Assembly: GCF_000383915.1 (NCBI RefSeq)
Contig: NZ_KB912942.1
Coordinates: forward strand, 4,927,039 to 4,991,038
Length of the DNA stretch: 64,000 nucleotides
Direction: 5' to 3'
Origin: Amycolatopsis benzoatilytica AK 16/65
Lineage (GTDB): Bacteria; Actinomycetota; Actinomycetes; Mycobacteriales; Pseudonocardiaceae
The notes below the pieces were generated by a model. It did not search any database, had not been told where the DNA came from, and saw only the letters and a program-made list of their open reading frames with translations. Below, one piece after another: positions 1 through 6,975 of this stretch. Positions within the stretch are counted from its first letter, which is position 1. Each line of letters opens with the position of its first letter. The translations under genes and the position numbers were made by a program.

Positions 1-133
1 CGAATTCCTCCGGGGAGAGAGCGCTGGTTTCGCGGGGCCGTGATGTGGTCACGCCCGCCTCCCCGTGCTCGCTTGGCTCACCGGTCGAGCCTAGCCGCCG
101 AAACGGCTTCGCACAGTACTCGGATGGTCTTGC

Positions 134-856
134 TCAGTATCCGGTGAACAGCAGCACGGCCGGCGGCAAGTTGTTGGCGACGTGCGCGATGACGCTTGCC
201 GAGGTCCGCCCGGAGTAGTGCCGGGCCAGGCCGAGCACCAGGCCCTGGCCGAACAGCGCGATCGTGCGGGTGGCCTCGCCGTGCAGCAGCGCGAACACCA
301 GGGAGGTGAGCACCAGCACCACCCACGGCGGCACCCGATGGTGTACCAGTGCGTTCCACAGCGCGCCGCGCAGCAGCAGTTCCTCGGTCAGCGGCACAGC
401 GACCACGAGCAGCAGCGCGGCGGCGACCAGCCAGACCGGGCCGCTGCCGGACACGTCCGGCAGATCGGTGAGCGGGCTGTCGGACACCTCGTCGCCGCCG
501 AAGACGGAGATCTCGGCGAGATTCAGCACGAAACCGACGACAAGGGCGAGCGCGCCGCAGGCGAGGCCGATCCGGAGGTCGCGGCCGCGGGGGCGCAGGC
601 CGAAGTCGCGTTCGAGACCGTCGCCGCGGCGCAGCGAGCCGAGCAGCGGGCCGAGGCCGAGGATCAGGTTCGGCAAGAGGGCCAGCAGGAGCAGCGGCCC
701 GACGAATGCCTCGACCGGGTCGTCGTCGCGGACGTGCCGGTTGAAGGCGGCCGCGGTGAGGATGGTGACGAGGTAGTAGCCGGCGACTCCGCCGAAAAAG
801 GCGGCGAATGCCCAATGGGCACCGAGTATTTTTCTGTCCCCAGCGTCGTCGGCCAC
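134..856 (-). CDS. CPBP family intramembrane metalloprotease
   Basis: A 240-residue multi-pass membrane protein of the CPBP (CAAX protease and bacteriocin-processing) family, intramembrane glutamic-type proteases whose bacterial substrates are mostly unknown. All three family motifs are visible: the paired glutamates with arginine (E158, E159, R163), F188 with H192, and H225 with N229 near the C-terminus. Five to seven hydrophobic stretches surround them. The ATG start gives a normal family length. The gene is monocistronic as far as can be seen: a degenerate palindromic repeat separates it from the amidohydrolase gene upstream. The family call is firm; the substrate cannot be told from sequence. 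Confidence 0.85.
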   Translation of the reverse strand: MADDAGDRKILGAHWAFAAFFGGVAGYYLVTILTAAAFNRHVRDDDPVEAFVGPLLLLALLPNLILGLGPLLGSLRRGDGLERDFGLRPRGRDLRIGLACGALALVVGFVLNLAEISVFGGDEVSDSPLTDLPDVSGSGPVWLVAAALLLVVAVPLTEELLLRGALWNALVHHRVPPWVVLVLTSLVFALLHGEATRTIALFGQGLVLGLARHYSGRTSASVIAHVANNLPPAVLLFTGY

Positions 857-902
857 GGTTTCACGCTAGGCGCCCGGCCCGTGGCGCGTCGCGGCGGGGT
901 GG

Positions 903-940
903 CGCCGGGCGAGACAGTCCTTCGCCGGGCGAGACAGTCC
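903..940. repeat. Two tandem copies of an 18-bp unit
   Basis: CGCCGGGCGAGACAGTCC occurs twice with a period of 20 bp, directly before the palindromic repeat that follows. It lies upstream of the CPBP gene start (minus strand) and may be part of its promoter region or a small local duplication. Confidence 0.7.
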
Positions 941-991
941 GCGAAGGGCCCCTTGAGGGAATCTGAGTCCGGTAATGGGACCTTCACGGAC
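937..991. repeat. Degenerate copy of the dispersed palindromic repeat
   Basis: The left arm GAAGGGCCCCTTGAGGGA is intact, but the right arm (GGTAATGGGACCTTCACGG) has decayed, so only the outer and inner parts pair. It sits just past the stop codon of the amidohydrolase gene, a terminator-like position, as in the other copies. Confidence 0.75.
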
Positions 992-1006
992 CGGCCGGCA
1001 GACCGC

Positions 1007-2080
1007 TCAGTGGAAGACGGTGCCGCCCAGCACGATGTGGCTCGGGTGGTGCAGCGCGGCCAGGTCCTCGCGCGGGTCGTCCGGATAGACGATCAGATCC
1101 GCCGGTGCGCCGTGTTCGAGGCCCGGGTGGCCAAGCCACTCACGCGCCGCCCAGGAGGCGCTCGCCAGTGCCTGCGTACGCGACATGCCCGCGCGGTGCA
1201 GCGCTTCGACCTCGTCCGCGATCCGGCCGTGCGCGACCATGCCGCCCGCGTCCGTGCCCGCGAAGACGCGTACGCCCGCTTCGACCGCTGAGGAGACCAT
1301 CTCCGCCACGCCTGCGTGCAGGGCGCGCATGTGCGCCGCGTACGCCGGGTACTTGCCAGCTTTCTCCGCGATGCCCGGGAAGTTCTCGATGTTGATCAAA
1401 GTGGGCACCAGCGCGACGTCGCGGCGCGCGAGTTCGGCCAGCTGCTCCGGGGACAGCGCGGTCCCGTGCTCGAGACAATCGATGCCCGCGCCGATCAGGC
1501 CCGGCAACGCGGCTTCGCCGAACACGTGCGCGGTGACGCGCGCGCCGAGGTCATGAGCGACCCGGATGGCTTCGGCCAGGACGTCGTCCGGCCACAGCGG
1601 GGCGAGATCGCCTTCGGCGCGGTCGATCCAGTCGCCGACCAGTTTGACCCAGCCGTCGCCGCCGCGGGCTTGTTCGGCGACTGCTTCGGGCAGCAGTTCC
1701 GGGTCGTCCAGCTCGATCGCGAAGCCGGGGATGTACCGCTTCGGCAGCGCCAGATGCCGGCCGCAGCGGATGATCGTCGGCAGGTCGGCGCGGGATTGCA
1801 GAGGGCGCACGTCGAGCGGCAGGCCGCAGTCGCGGATCAGCAGCGTGCCGGCCTCCCGGTCGGTCACCGCCTGCTCCGCCGCCTCCTCCACCGGCACCGC
1901 GCCGTGCGGGCCCAGGCCCGGGTGGCAGTGCGCGTCGACGAGGCCGGGAACCACGAATCCGCCGGTCGACAGCGTCTCCGCGCCGGGGACCGGCTCGAAG
2001 GACAGCTTTCCGTCGTGGATCCACAGGTCCCGCGGCTCGCCGTCGGGCAGGACAGTGCCGCGCAGGTGCAGCGGGCTCAC
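1007..2080 (-). CDS. Metal-dependent amidohydrolase family protein
   Basis: A 357-residue amidohydrolase-superfamily enzyme (TIM-barrel metal hydrolase, imidazolonepropionase/prolidase-like branch). The metal-binding His-x-His is H51 and H53 in DAHCHPG; downstream are a histidine in AHVFGE, an EHG motif and a catalytic-type aspartate in GTDAGG. The GTG start overlaps the ffh stop by four bases, so translation is probably coupled to ffh. An amidohydrolase directly after ffh is also found in mycobacteria (Rv2915c), which argues for an old conserved pairing rather than a chance neighbour. The substrate is unknown; the link with protein targeting, if any, is not explained. Confidence 0.82.
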   Translation of the reverse strand: MSPLHLRGTVLPDGEPRDLWIHDGKLSFEPVPGAETLSTGGFVVPGLVDAHCHPGLGPHGAVPVEEAAEQAVTDREAGTLLIRDCGLPLDVRPLQSRADLPTIIRCGRHLALPKRYIPGFAIELDDPELLPEAVAEQARGGDGWVKLVGDWIDRAEGDLAPLWPDDVLAEAIRVAHDLGARVTAHVFGEAALPGLIGAGIDCLEHGTALSPEQLAELARRDVALVPTLINIENFPGIAEKAGKYPAYAAHMRALHAGVAEMVSSAVEAGVRVFAGTDAGGMVAHGRIADEVEALHRAGMSRTQALASASWAAREWLGHPGLEHGAPADLIVYPDDPREDLAALHHPSHIVLGGTVFH

Positions 2081-3630
2081 TTGTTCTTCGGGTCCTTCGG
2101 CAGCTTGAACTTGGACGGGTCGAAACCGGGCACGTCGTTCATGCTGCCGAGCTGGGACAGGTCCGGCATTCCGCCGGGCATTCCGCCGCCCATGCCGCCG
2201 GGGGGCAGCATCGGCATGCCGCCGGGCATTCCGCCGCGCACCTTGGGCTGCGTGGGGCCGCGCCCCTTGCTGCCCTTCTTCCCCTTCTTGCCCTTGCGGC
2301 TCTTGCTGCCGCCGCCTCCGCCGAAGCCGAACCGGCCGGCCATCTGCGCCATCATCTTGCGCGCTTCGAAGAACCGGTTGACCAGGTCGTTGACCTCGCG
2401 CACGGTCACCCCGGAGCCGTTCGCGATGCGCAGCCGGCGGGACCCGTTGATCATCTTCGGGTCGGCCCGCTCGGCCGGGGTCATGCCGCGGATGATCGCC
2501 TGCAGCCGGTCCAGGTGCTTGTCGTCGACCTGGGCGAGCTGGTCTTTCATCTGGCCCGCGCCGGGCAGCATGCCGAGCAGGTTGCCGATCGGCCCCATCT
2601 TCCGCACGGCCAGCATCTGCTCGAGGAAGTCCTCCAGCGTGAGCTGCCCGCTGGTCAGCTTCTGCGCGGCCTGTTCGGCCTGCTCCTGGTCGAAGTGCTG
2701 CTCGGCCTGTTCGATCAGGGTCAGCACGTCGCCCATGCCCAGGATGCGCGAGGCCATCCGGTCCGGGTGGAACGTGTCGAAGTCTTCGAGCTTCTCGCCG
2801 TTGGACGCGAAGAGGATCGGCTGTCCGGTGACCTCGCGCACGGACAGCGCGGCGCCACCGCGAGCGTCGCCGTCCAGCTTCGTCAGCACCACACCGGTGA
2901 AGCCGACGCCGTCCCGGAACGCCTCGGCGGTGGTGACCGCGTCCTGACCGATCATGGCGTCGACCACGAACAGGACCTCATCGGGGCGGATGGCTGCCCT
3001 GATATCACTGGCCTGCTTCATCAGCTCTTCGTCGACGCCCAGCCGGCCGGCGGTGTCGACGACGACGATGTCGTGCTGCGCGTGCTTGGCCTCTTCGATG
3101 GCGCGGCGGGCGACGTCCACCGGGTCGCCGACGCCGTTGCCCGGCTCGGGCGCGAACACCGTGACTCCGGCGCGCTCGCCGACCACCTGCAGCTGGGTGA
3201 CCGCGTTCGGCCGCTGGAGGTCGCAGGCGACCAGCATCGGCGCGTGCCCCTGCTTCTTCAGCCACATCGCCAGCTTGCCGGCCAGCGTCGTCTTGCCGGC
3301 GCCCTGGAGGCCGGCCAGCATGATCACCGACGGCGGGTTCTTCGCCAGGTTCAGCCGGCGGGTCTCGCCGCCGAGGATGCCGACGAGCTCCTCGTTGACG
3401 ATCTTGACGACCTGCTGCGCCGGGTTCAGCGCCTGGGAGACCTCGGCGCCCTTCGCGCGATCCTTGATCTTGGCGATGAACGCCTTGACGACCGGGAGCG
3501 CGACGTCCGCTTCGAGCAGCGCGATGCGGATCTCACGCGCGGTGGCGTCGATGTCGGCATCGGACAGCCGGCCCTTGCGCGAGAGCGTCTGCAGGGCCGA
3601 GGTGAGCCGATCGGAGAGGGTGTCGAACAC
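2077..3630 (-). CDS. ffh: Signal recognition particle protein Ffh (SRP54)
   Basis: The GTPase of the bacterial signal recognition particle. It binds 4.5S RNA and signal sequences of nascent membrane proteins and docks with FtsY, also encoded in this window. The 517 residues show an N-terminal helical bundle, the NG GTPase domain with P-loop GLQGAGKTT at about residue 105, DTAGRL, TKLDGDARGG, and a methionine-rich M domain. The tail after about residue 440 is lysine-rich, then a Gly/Met/Pro low-complexity run (GGMPGGMP repeated). The ATG start gives the expected N-terminus (MFDTLSDRLTSAL). No SRP RNA gene was seen nearby. The identification is certain. Confidence 0.98.
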   Translation of the reverse strand: MFDTLSDRLTSALQTLSRKGRLSDADIDATAREIRIALLEADVALPVVKAFIAKIKDRAKGAEVSQALNPAQQVVKIVNEELVGILGGETRRLNLAKNPPSVIMLAGLQGAGKTTLAGKLAMWLKKQGHAPMLVACDLQRPNAVTQLQVVGERAGVTVFAPEPGNGVGDPVDVARRAIEEAKHAQHDIVVVDTAGRLGVDEELMKQASDIRAAIRPDEVLFVVDAMIGQDAVTTAEAFRDGVGFTGVVLTKLDGDARGGAALSVREVTGQPILFASNGEKLEDFDTFHPDRMASRILGMGDVLTLIEQAEQHFDQEQAEQAAQKLTSGQLTLEDFLEQMLAVRKMGPIGNLLGMLPGAGQMKDQLAQVDDKHLDRLQAIIRGMTPAERADPKMINGSRRLRIANGSGVTVREVNDLVNRFFEARKMMAQMAGRFGFGGGGGSKSRKGKKGKKGSKGRGPTQPKVRGGMPGGMPMLPPGGMGGGMPGGMPDLSQLGSMNDVPGFDPSKFKLPKDPKNK

Positions 3631-3739
3631 GGGGGTGCACGCTCCAGCTGGGTCGAGAGTTCGCGTGCCGGGCGGCGCTCGACACCCCCGGCATCCTCCG
3701 AGGGTAGCCGCCCCGGCCGTCCGGCCTTCACAGGCACGC

Positions 3740-3755
3740 GCGAGTTATTACTCGC
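3740..3755. promoter_or_regulatory. Candidate operator: perfect 6-4-6 palindrome
   Basis: GCGAGT-TATT-ACTCGC lies in an AT-richer patch about 85 bp upstream of the ABC exporter start. The last gene of that operon is a MarR regulator, so autoregulation through this site is plausible. No second copy was found to support it. Confidence 0.35.
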
Positions 3756-3839
3756 AGGCGTAGCAGCTTCCGGGACGACATACCCAAGAACGTGGGAAAA
3801 TCGGTCGACGAGAGCCGGAAAAATAGTAAACATAGGCGT

Positions 3840-5633
3840 ATGACATCAGCTATCGCCCGCCGCCCGACACTCGCCGAGCAGTCCGGGGACGACGACGAAG
3901 CGGTCCCGTTCCGGCGCATCGCCGGCCTGTTCCGGCCGCACCGGCGGGCGCTGGCCGGGCTGTGCGCGCTGCTGGTCGCGCAGGCCGGGCTGGGCGTGAC
4001 GGCTCCGTTCCTGCTTCGGGAGATGCTCGACACCGCGCTGCCGCGCCGGGACGCGCTGCTGGTCAGCCTGCTGGCGATGGGGATGATCGCCGCCGCGCTC
4101 GGCTCCGGCGCGCTGAGCGTGGCGACCACCGGGCTGTCCAACACCATCGGCCAGCGAGTGATGAACGAGCTGCGGGTCGCGGTGTACAGCCACCTGCAGC
4201 GGATGTCGCTCGGCTTCTACACCCGGACGAAGACCGGCGAAGTGCTGTCCCGGGTGTTCAACGACATCGGCGGCGTCGACAACGTGGTGACCGAGACCGC
4301 CGCGGCGATCGTGCAGAACGGCACCACCGCACTGGCCATCGCGGTCGCGATCCTGATCATGGACTGGCAGCTCGCACTGCTTTCGCTGGTGGTCGTGCCG
4401 CTGTTCCTGCTGTTCACCCTGCGCCTCGGCGGCAAGCAGCGGAAACTGGCGCGCGGCCGGACCCGGCGGATGGCGCGGCTGACCACGATCGTCGAGGAAT
4501 CGCTGTCGGTCACCGGCGTACTGCTGGCCAAGACGATGGGCAACGGCAAGCTGATGCGCGACCGGTTCGCCGAGGAATCGCGCGAAGTGGCGGCGCTGGA
4601 ACGCAGCGCCGCGCTCGCCGGGCGCTGGCAGCGGGCGGCGCGGACGATGAGCCTGACCATCGTCCCGGCGCTGGTCTACTGGGCGGCCGGGCTGGAGCTC
4701 GCGGGCGGCGCGGCACCGGTTTCGCTGGGCACCGTGGTCGCGTTCACCAGCATGCTCAACCGGCTGCTCGGGCCGGCGACCGCGATGCAGACGGTGGGCC
4801 AGAACGTCGCGTCGGCGAAGGCGTTGTTCGGGCGGATCTTCGAGGTGCTGGACCTGCCGGTGGAGATCGGCGATCGGCCGGGCGCTCGCGAACTCGTCGC
4901 ATCCGGCGGCGCGGTGTCGATGCGCGGGGTTTCGTTCCGCTACGACGACGAGGGTCCGTGGACGCTGCGCGACATCGACCTCGACGTGCCAGCCGGGACG
5001 ACGACGGCACTCGTCGGTTCCACCGGTTCTGGAAAAACGACGCTCGCTTACCTGGTCGCACGGTTGTATGAGGCGACGGAGGGGAAGGTGTTCGTGGACG
5101 GGACGGACGTGCGGGAGGTGACGCTGGCTTCGCTGGCCGCCGGGGTCGGGCTGGTGTCGCAAGAGACGTATCTCTTCCACGCCTCGGTGCGCGAGAACCT
5201 GCGGTTCGCGAAGCCGGACGCGACGGACGAGGAACTGGAGACCGCGGCGAAGGCGGCGCATGTCCACGACATGCTGGCCGCGCTGCCGGAGGGGTACGAC
5301 ACCGTGGTCGGCGAGCGGGGATACCGGTTTTCCGGCGGCGAGAAGCAGCGGATGGCGATCGCGCGGATCCTGTTGCGCAATCCGCCGGTGCTGATCCTCG
5401 ACGAGGCGACCAGCGCTCTGGACAACCGCACCGAACGTGCCGTGCAGGCAGAGCTGGACCGGCTGGCGGCGGGACGGACGACGCTGACCATCGCGCATCG
5501 GCTGTCCACTGTGGAGCACGCGGACCAGATCGCGGTGCTGGACGCCGGGCGGATCGTGGAGCGGGGCACGCACGACTCGCTGCTCGCCGCCGGCGGGAGG
5601 TATGCGCGGCTGGTGCGGGGCGAAACCGCCTAA
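3840..5633 (+). CDS. ABC exporter, fused membrane and ATPase domains
   Basis: A 597-residue half-transporter of the ABCB/MsbA-like exporter type, which would work as a homodimer, or as a heterodimer if a partner exists elsewhere. Six transmembrane helices fill residues about 30-320. The ATPase follows with Walker A GSTGSGKTT near residue 392, signature FSGGEKQ near 497 and Walker B LILDEATSALD near 518, then the H-loop AHRLS. The ATG at 3840 matches where homology begins; an upstream in-frame ATG would only add a short unsupported extension. A MarR-type regulator follows after 10 bp, a typical layout for drug or toxin efflux. The substrate is unknown. Confidence 0.9.
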   Translation: MTSAIARRPTLAEQSGDDDEAVPFRRIAGLFRPHRRALAGLCALLVAQAGLGVTAPFLLREMLDTALPRRDALLVSLLAMGMIAAALGSGALSVATTGLSNTIGQRVMNELRVAVYSHLQRMSLGFYTRTKTGEVLSRVFNDIGGVDNVVTETAAAIVQNGTTALAIAVAILIMDWQLALLSLVVVPLFLLFTLRLGGKQRKLARGRTRRMARLTTIVEESLSVTGVLLAKTMGNGKLMRDRFAEESREVAALERSAALAGRWQRAARTMSLTIVPALVYWAAGLELAGGAAPVSLGTVVAFTSMLNRLLGPATAMQTVGQNVASAKALFGRIFEVLDLPVEIGDRPGARELVASGGAVSMRGVSFRYDDEGPWTLRDIDLDVPAGTTTALVGSTGSGKTTLAYLVARLYEATEGKVFVDGTDVREVTLASLAAGVGLVSQETYLFHASVRENLRFAKPDATDEELETAAKAAHVHDMLAALPEGYDTVVGERGYRFSGGEKQRMAIARILLRNPPVLILDEATSALDNRTERAVQAELDRLAAGRTTLTIAHRLSTVEHADQIAVLDAGRIVERGTHDSLLAAGGRYARLVRGETA

Positions 5634-5643
5634 TCTGGCGGGT

Positions 5644-6108
5644 ATGCAGACCGAATCCCCCGGCCGGATCGACGAAAACCGTTCCGGCGAGCTGTCGCAG
5701 CTGGCGCGGTCGGTGCGAGAGGGCGTCGGGCGGCTGAACTGGCGGATGCGGTCGGAGGTCGGCTCGCGAGTGCCCGGGCCGGCGGTGCTGGCGGTGCTGT
5801 CCCGGCTTTACCGCGGAGGGACGCAGACGCCCGGGGAACTGGCCGAGGCGGAGCGGATCCATCCCCAGTCGCTGACGCGCATTCTGGCGGGGCTGGTGGA
5901 GCGGGGGCAGGTCACCCGGACGCCGGATCCCGCGGACGGCCGCAGGTCGTTGATCGAGATCACCCCGGAGGGACTGCGGGAGCTGCGGGCTTACTCGGAG
6001 GAGCGGGAGCGGTGGCTGGCGGAGGCGGTCGAGCGGGAGTTGAGCGATACCGAGCGGGAGCTGCTGCGGCTGGCGGCCGGGTTGCTGGTCCGGCTGGCGG
6101 AGTCTTGA
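5644..6108 (+). CDS. MarR family transcriptional regulator
   Basis: A 154-residue winged-helix regulator of the MarR family. The recognition region runs over LAEAERIHPQSLTRILAGL, followed by the wing with the family motif DPADGRR and a C-terminal dimerisation helix. The start is the first ATG after the exporter stop, 10 bp away, so the two genes are co-transcribed. MarR proteins usually repress the adjacent efflux gene and release it when they bind a small molecule; here that is inferred from context. The palindrome upstream of the exporter is the best candidate operator. Confidence 0.88.
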   Translation: MQTESPGRIDENRSGELSQLARSVREGVGRLNWRMRSEVGSRVPGPAVLAVLSRLYRGGTQTPGELAEAERIHPQSLTRILAGLVERGQVTRTPDPADGRRSLIEITPEGLRELRAYSEERERWLAEAVERELSDTERELLRLAAGLLVRLAES

Positions 6109-6137
6109 CGGCGGAGGCCCCCGCTGGCTCCGCAGAA

Positions 6138-6192
6138 GTCCGTGAAGGGCCCCATCAGGGAATCTAAGTCCGGCAAGGGGCCCCTCGCGCAC
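6138..6192. repeat. Degenerate copy of the dispersed palindromic repeat
   Basis: Both arms are recognisable (GTCCGTGAAGGGCCCCATCAG and GGCAAGGGGCCCCTCGCGCAC) but carry several mismatches. The copy lies 30 bp after the MarR stop codon. Confidence 0.75.
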
Positions 6193-6234
6193 ACGCCCCG
6201 CCGCGAAAAGTCTCGACTGGGCATGGGTGCGCGG

Positions 6235-6390
6235 GGCCAGGGTGTCACCGGGAGTTCCGGGGCGACCGCTCCCCACGGTCGTCCCCGGAACCTGGCGGAA
6301 GGACTCACCTCCCCGGGAGCCTTCCGCCGTCGGCACGCGGAGCGGGTCCCCCTCGACCGTTCTGCGTTGAGGAGAAGTCTGCCGGGTGGG
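6235..6390 (+). ncRNA. Probable 6C RNA (actinobacterial regulatory RNA)
   Basis: Two adjacent strong hairpins with cytosine-rich loops fit the 6C RNA family of Actinobacteria. Hairpin 1 (6254-6291) pairs GTTCCGGGG-CGACCG with its complement around the loop CTCCCCA. Hairpin 2 (6294-6328) pairs GGCGGAAGG and CTC around a loop with CCTCCCC. The sequence from CACCGGGAG through to the second hairpin resembles the mycobacterial member as I remember it. 6C RNA is thought to act through its C-rich loops on G-rich ribosome binding sites. The ends are approximate; no clear U-tract terminator is visible. This accounts for most of the 350-bp gene-free stretch before the next gene. A covariance-model search was not possible here. 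Confidence 0.7.
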
Positions 6391-6464
6391 CGGGGGCGCG
6401 CGGCAGCGTGAAGTCCCTCAATCCGGACTGCGTAGGACTACTCAGATGGCGACGCCGGGACTGC

Positions 6465-6842
6465 TCAGATGCAGGTGTCGGGGTCGGCCGTCTCGCTGAC
6501 GAACTCGATGGTCGGCTCGGCGTCGGCCAGTTCCTCGGCGGAGCAGCTCACCGCGCAGGCCGCGGCTTGCAGGACCTCGACCAGGACGTCCAGCTCCTGG
6601 TTCGGCACGGCGGCGAGCACCGGATTGCGCGCGTCCATCCGGCCGGCCAGCCCGGCCAGGGCGTGCGCGAGCGCGTGCTGGCCGGCGACCAGCTGCGTGA
6701 CGACCTCGGACAGCTCGCCCAGCGTCGCGGCGGGACCGTCGCCTCGCAGGGTGAGCGCCAGCTCGTCCGCGCAGGCACGCAGGTGGCCGGCCACGACGGT
6801 CGGAGGCAGTGACAGCCCCGGCAGGTTCTCTTGGCCCCGCAC
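6465..6842 (-). CDS. Hypothetical protein, mostly helical
   Basis: A 125-residue protein of unknown function. The GTG start (MRGQENLPGLSLPP) was chosen because coding character begins there; the frame stays open upstream, but the sequence there overlaps glnD in an improbable composition. The protein is predicted all-helical, with an acidic C-terminus ending in DTCI, and repeated small hydrophobic patches (VVAGHLRACADELAL, VVTQLVAGQHALAHALAGLAG). It lies 134 bp downstream of glnD on the same strand, so it could be in the amtB-glnB-glnD transcript. No motif was recognised. Confidence 0.6.
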   Translation of the reverse strand: MRGQENLPGLSLPPTVVAGHLRACADELALTLRGDGPAATLGELSEVVTQLVAGQHALAHALAGLAGRMDARNPVLAAVPNQELDVLVEVLQAAACAVSCSAEELADAEPTIEFVSETADPDTCI

Positions 6843-6975
6843 GCGTTCACCCCGCTCTCGCGCCGCCGCTCGGACTCGCCATCCTGCCACCGGAACCCGG
6901 CTGCGCACCCCCGACACCCCGAATGGGTGAACTCGGATGGCGCAATCCGGCCGGACGTGCTTGGCCAGGCCGAGG

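Noticed and set aside
1..133. A possible partial gene at the left edge
   Set aside because: No frame with codon bias or homology was seen in these 133 bases; they look like a spacer.
6235..6390. SRP 4.5S RNA, considered because ffh is nearby
   Set aside because: The conserved SRP RNA helix 8 sequence (GGAAGGAGCAG-like) was not found; the double C-loop hairpins fit 6C RNA better.
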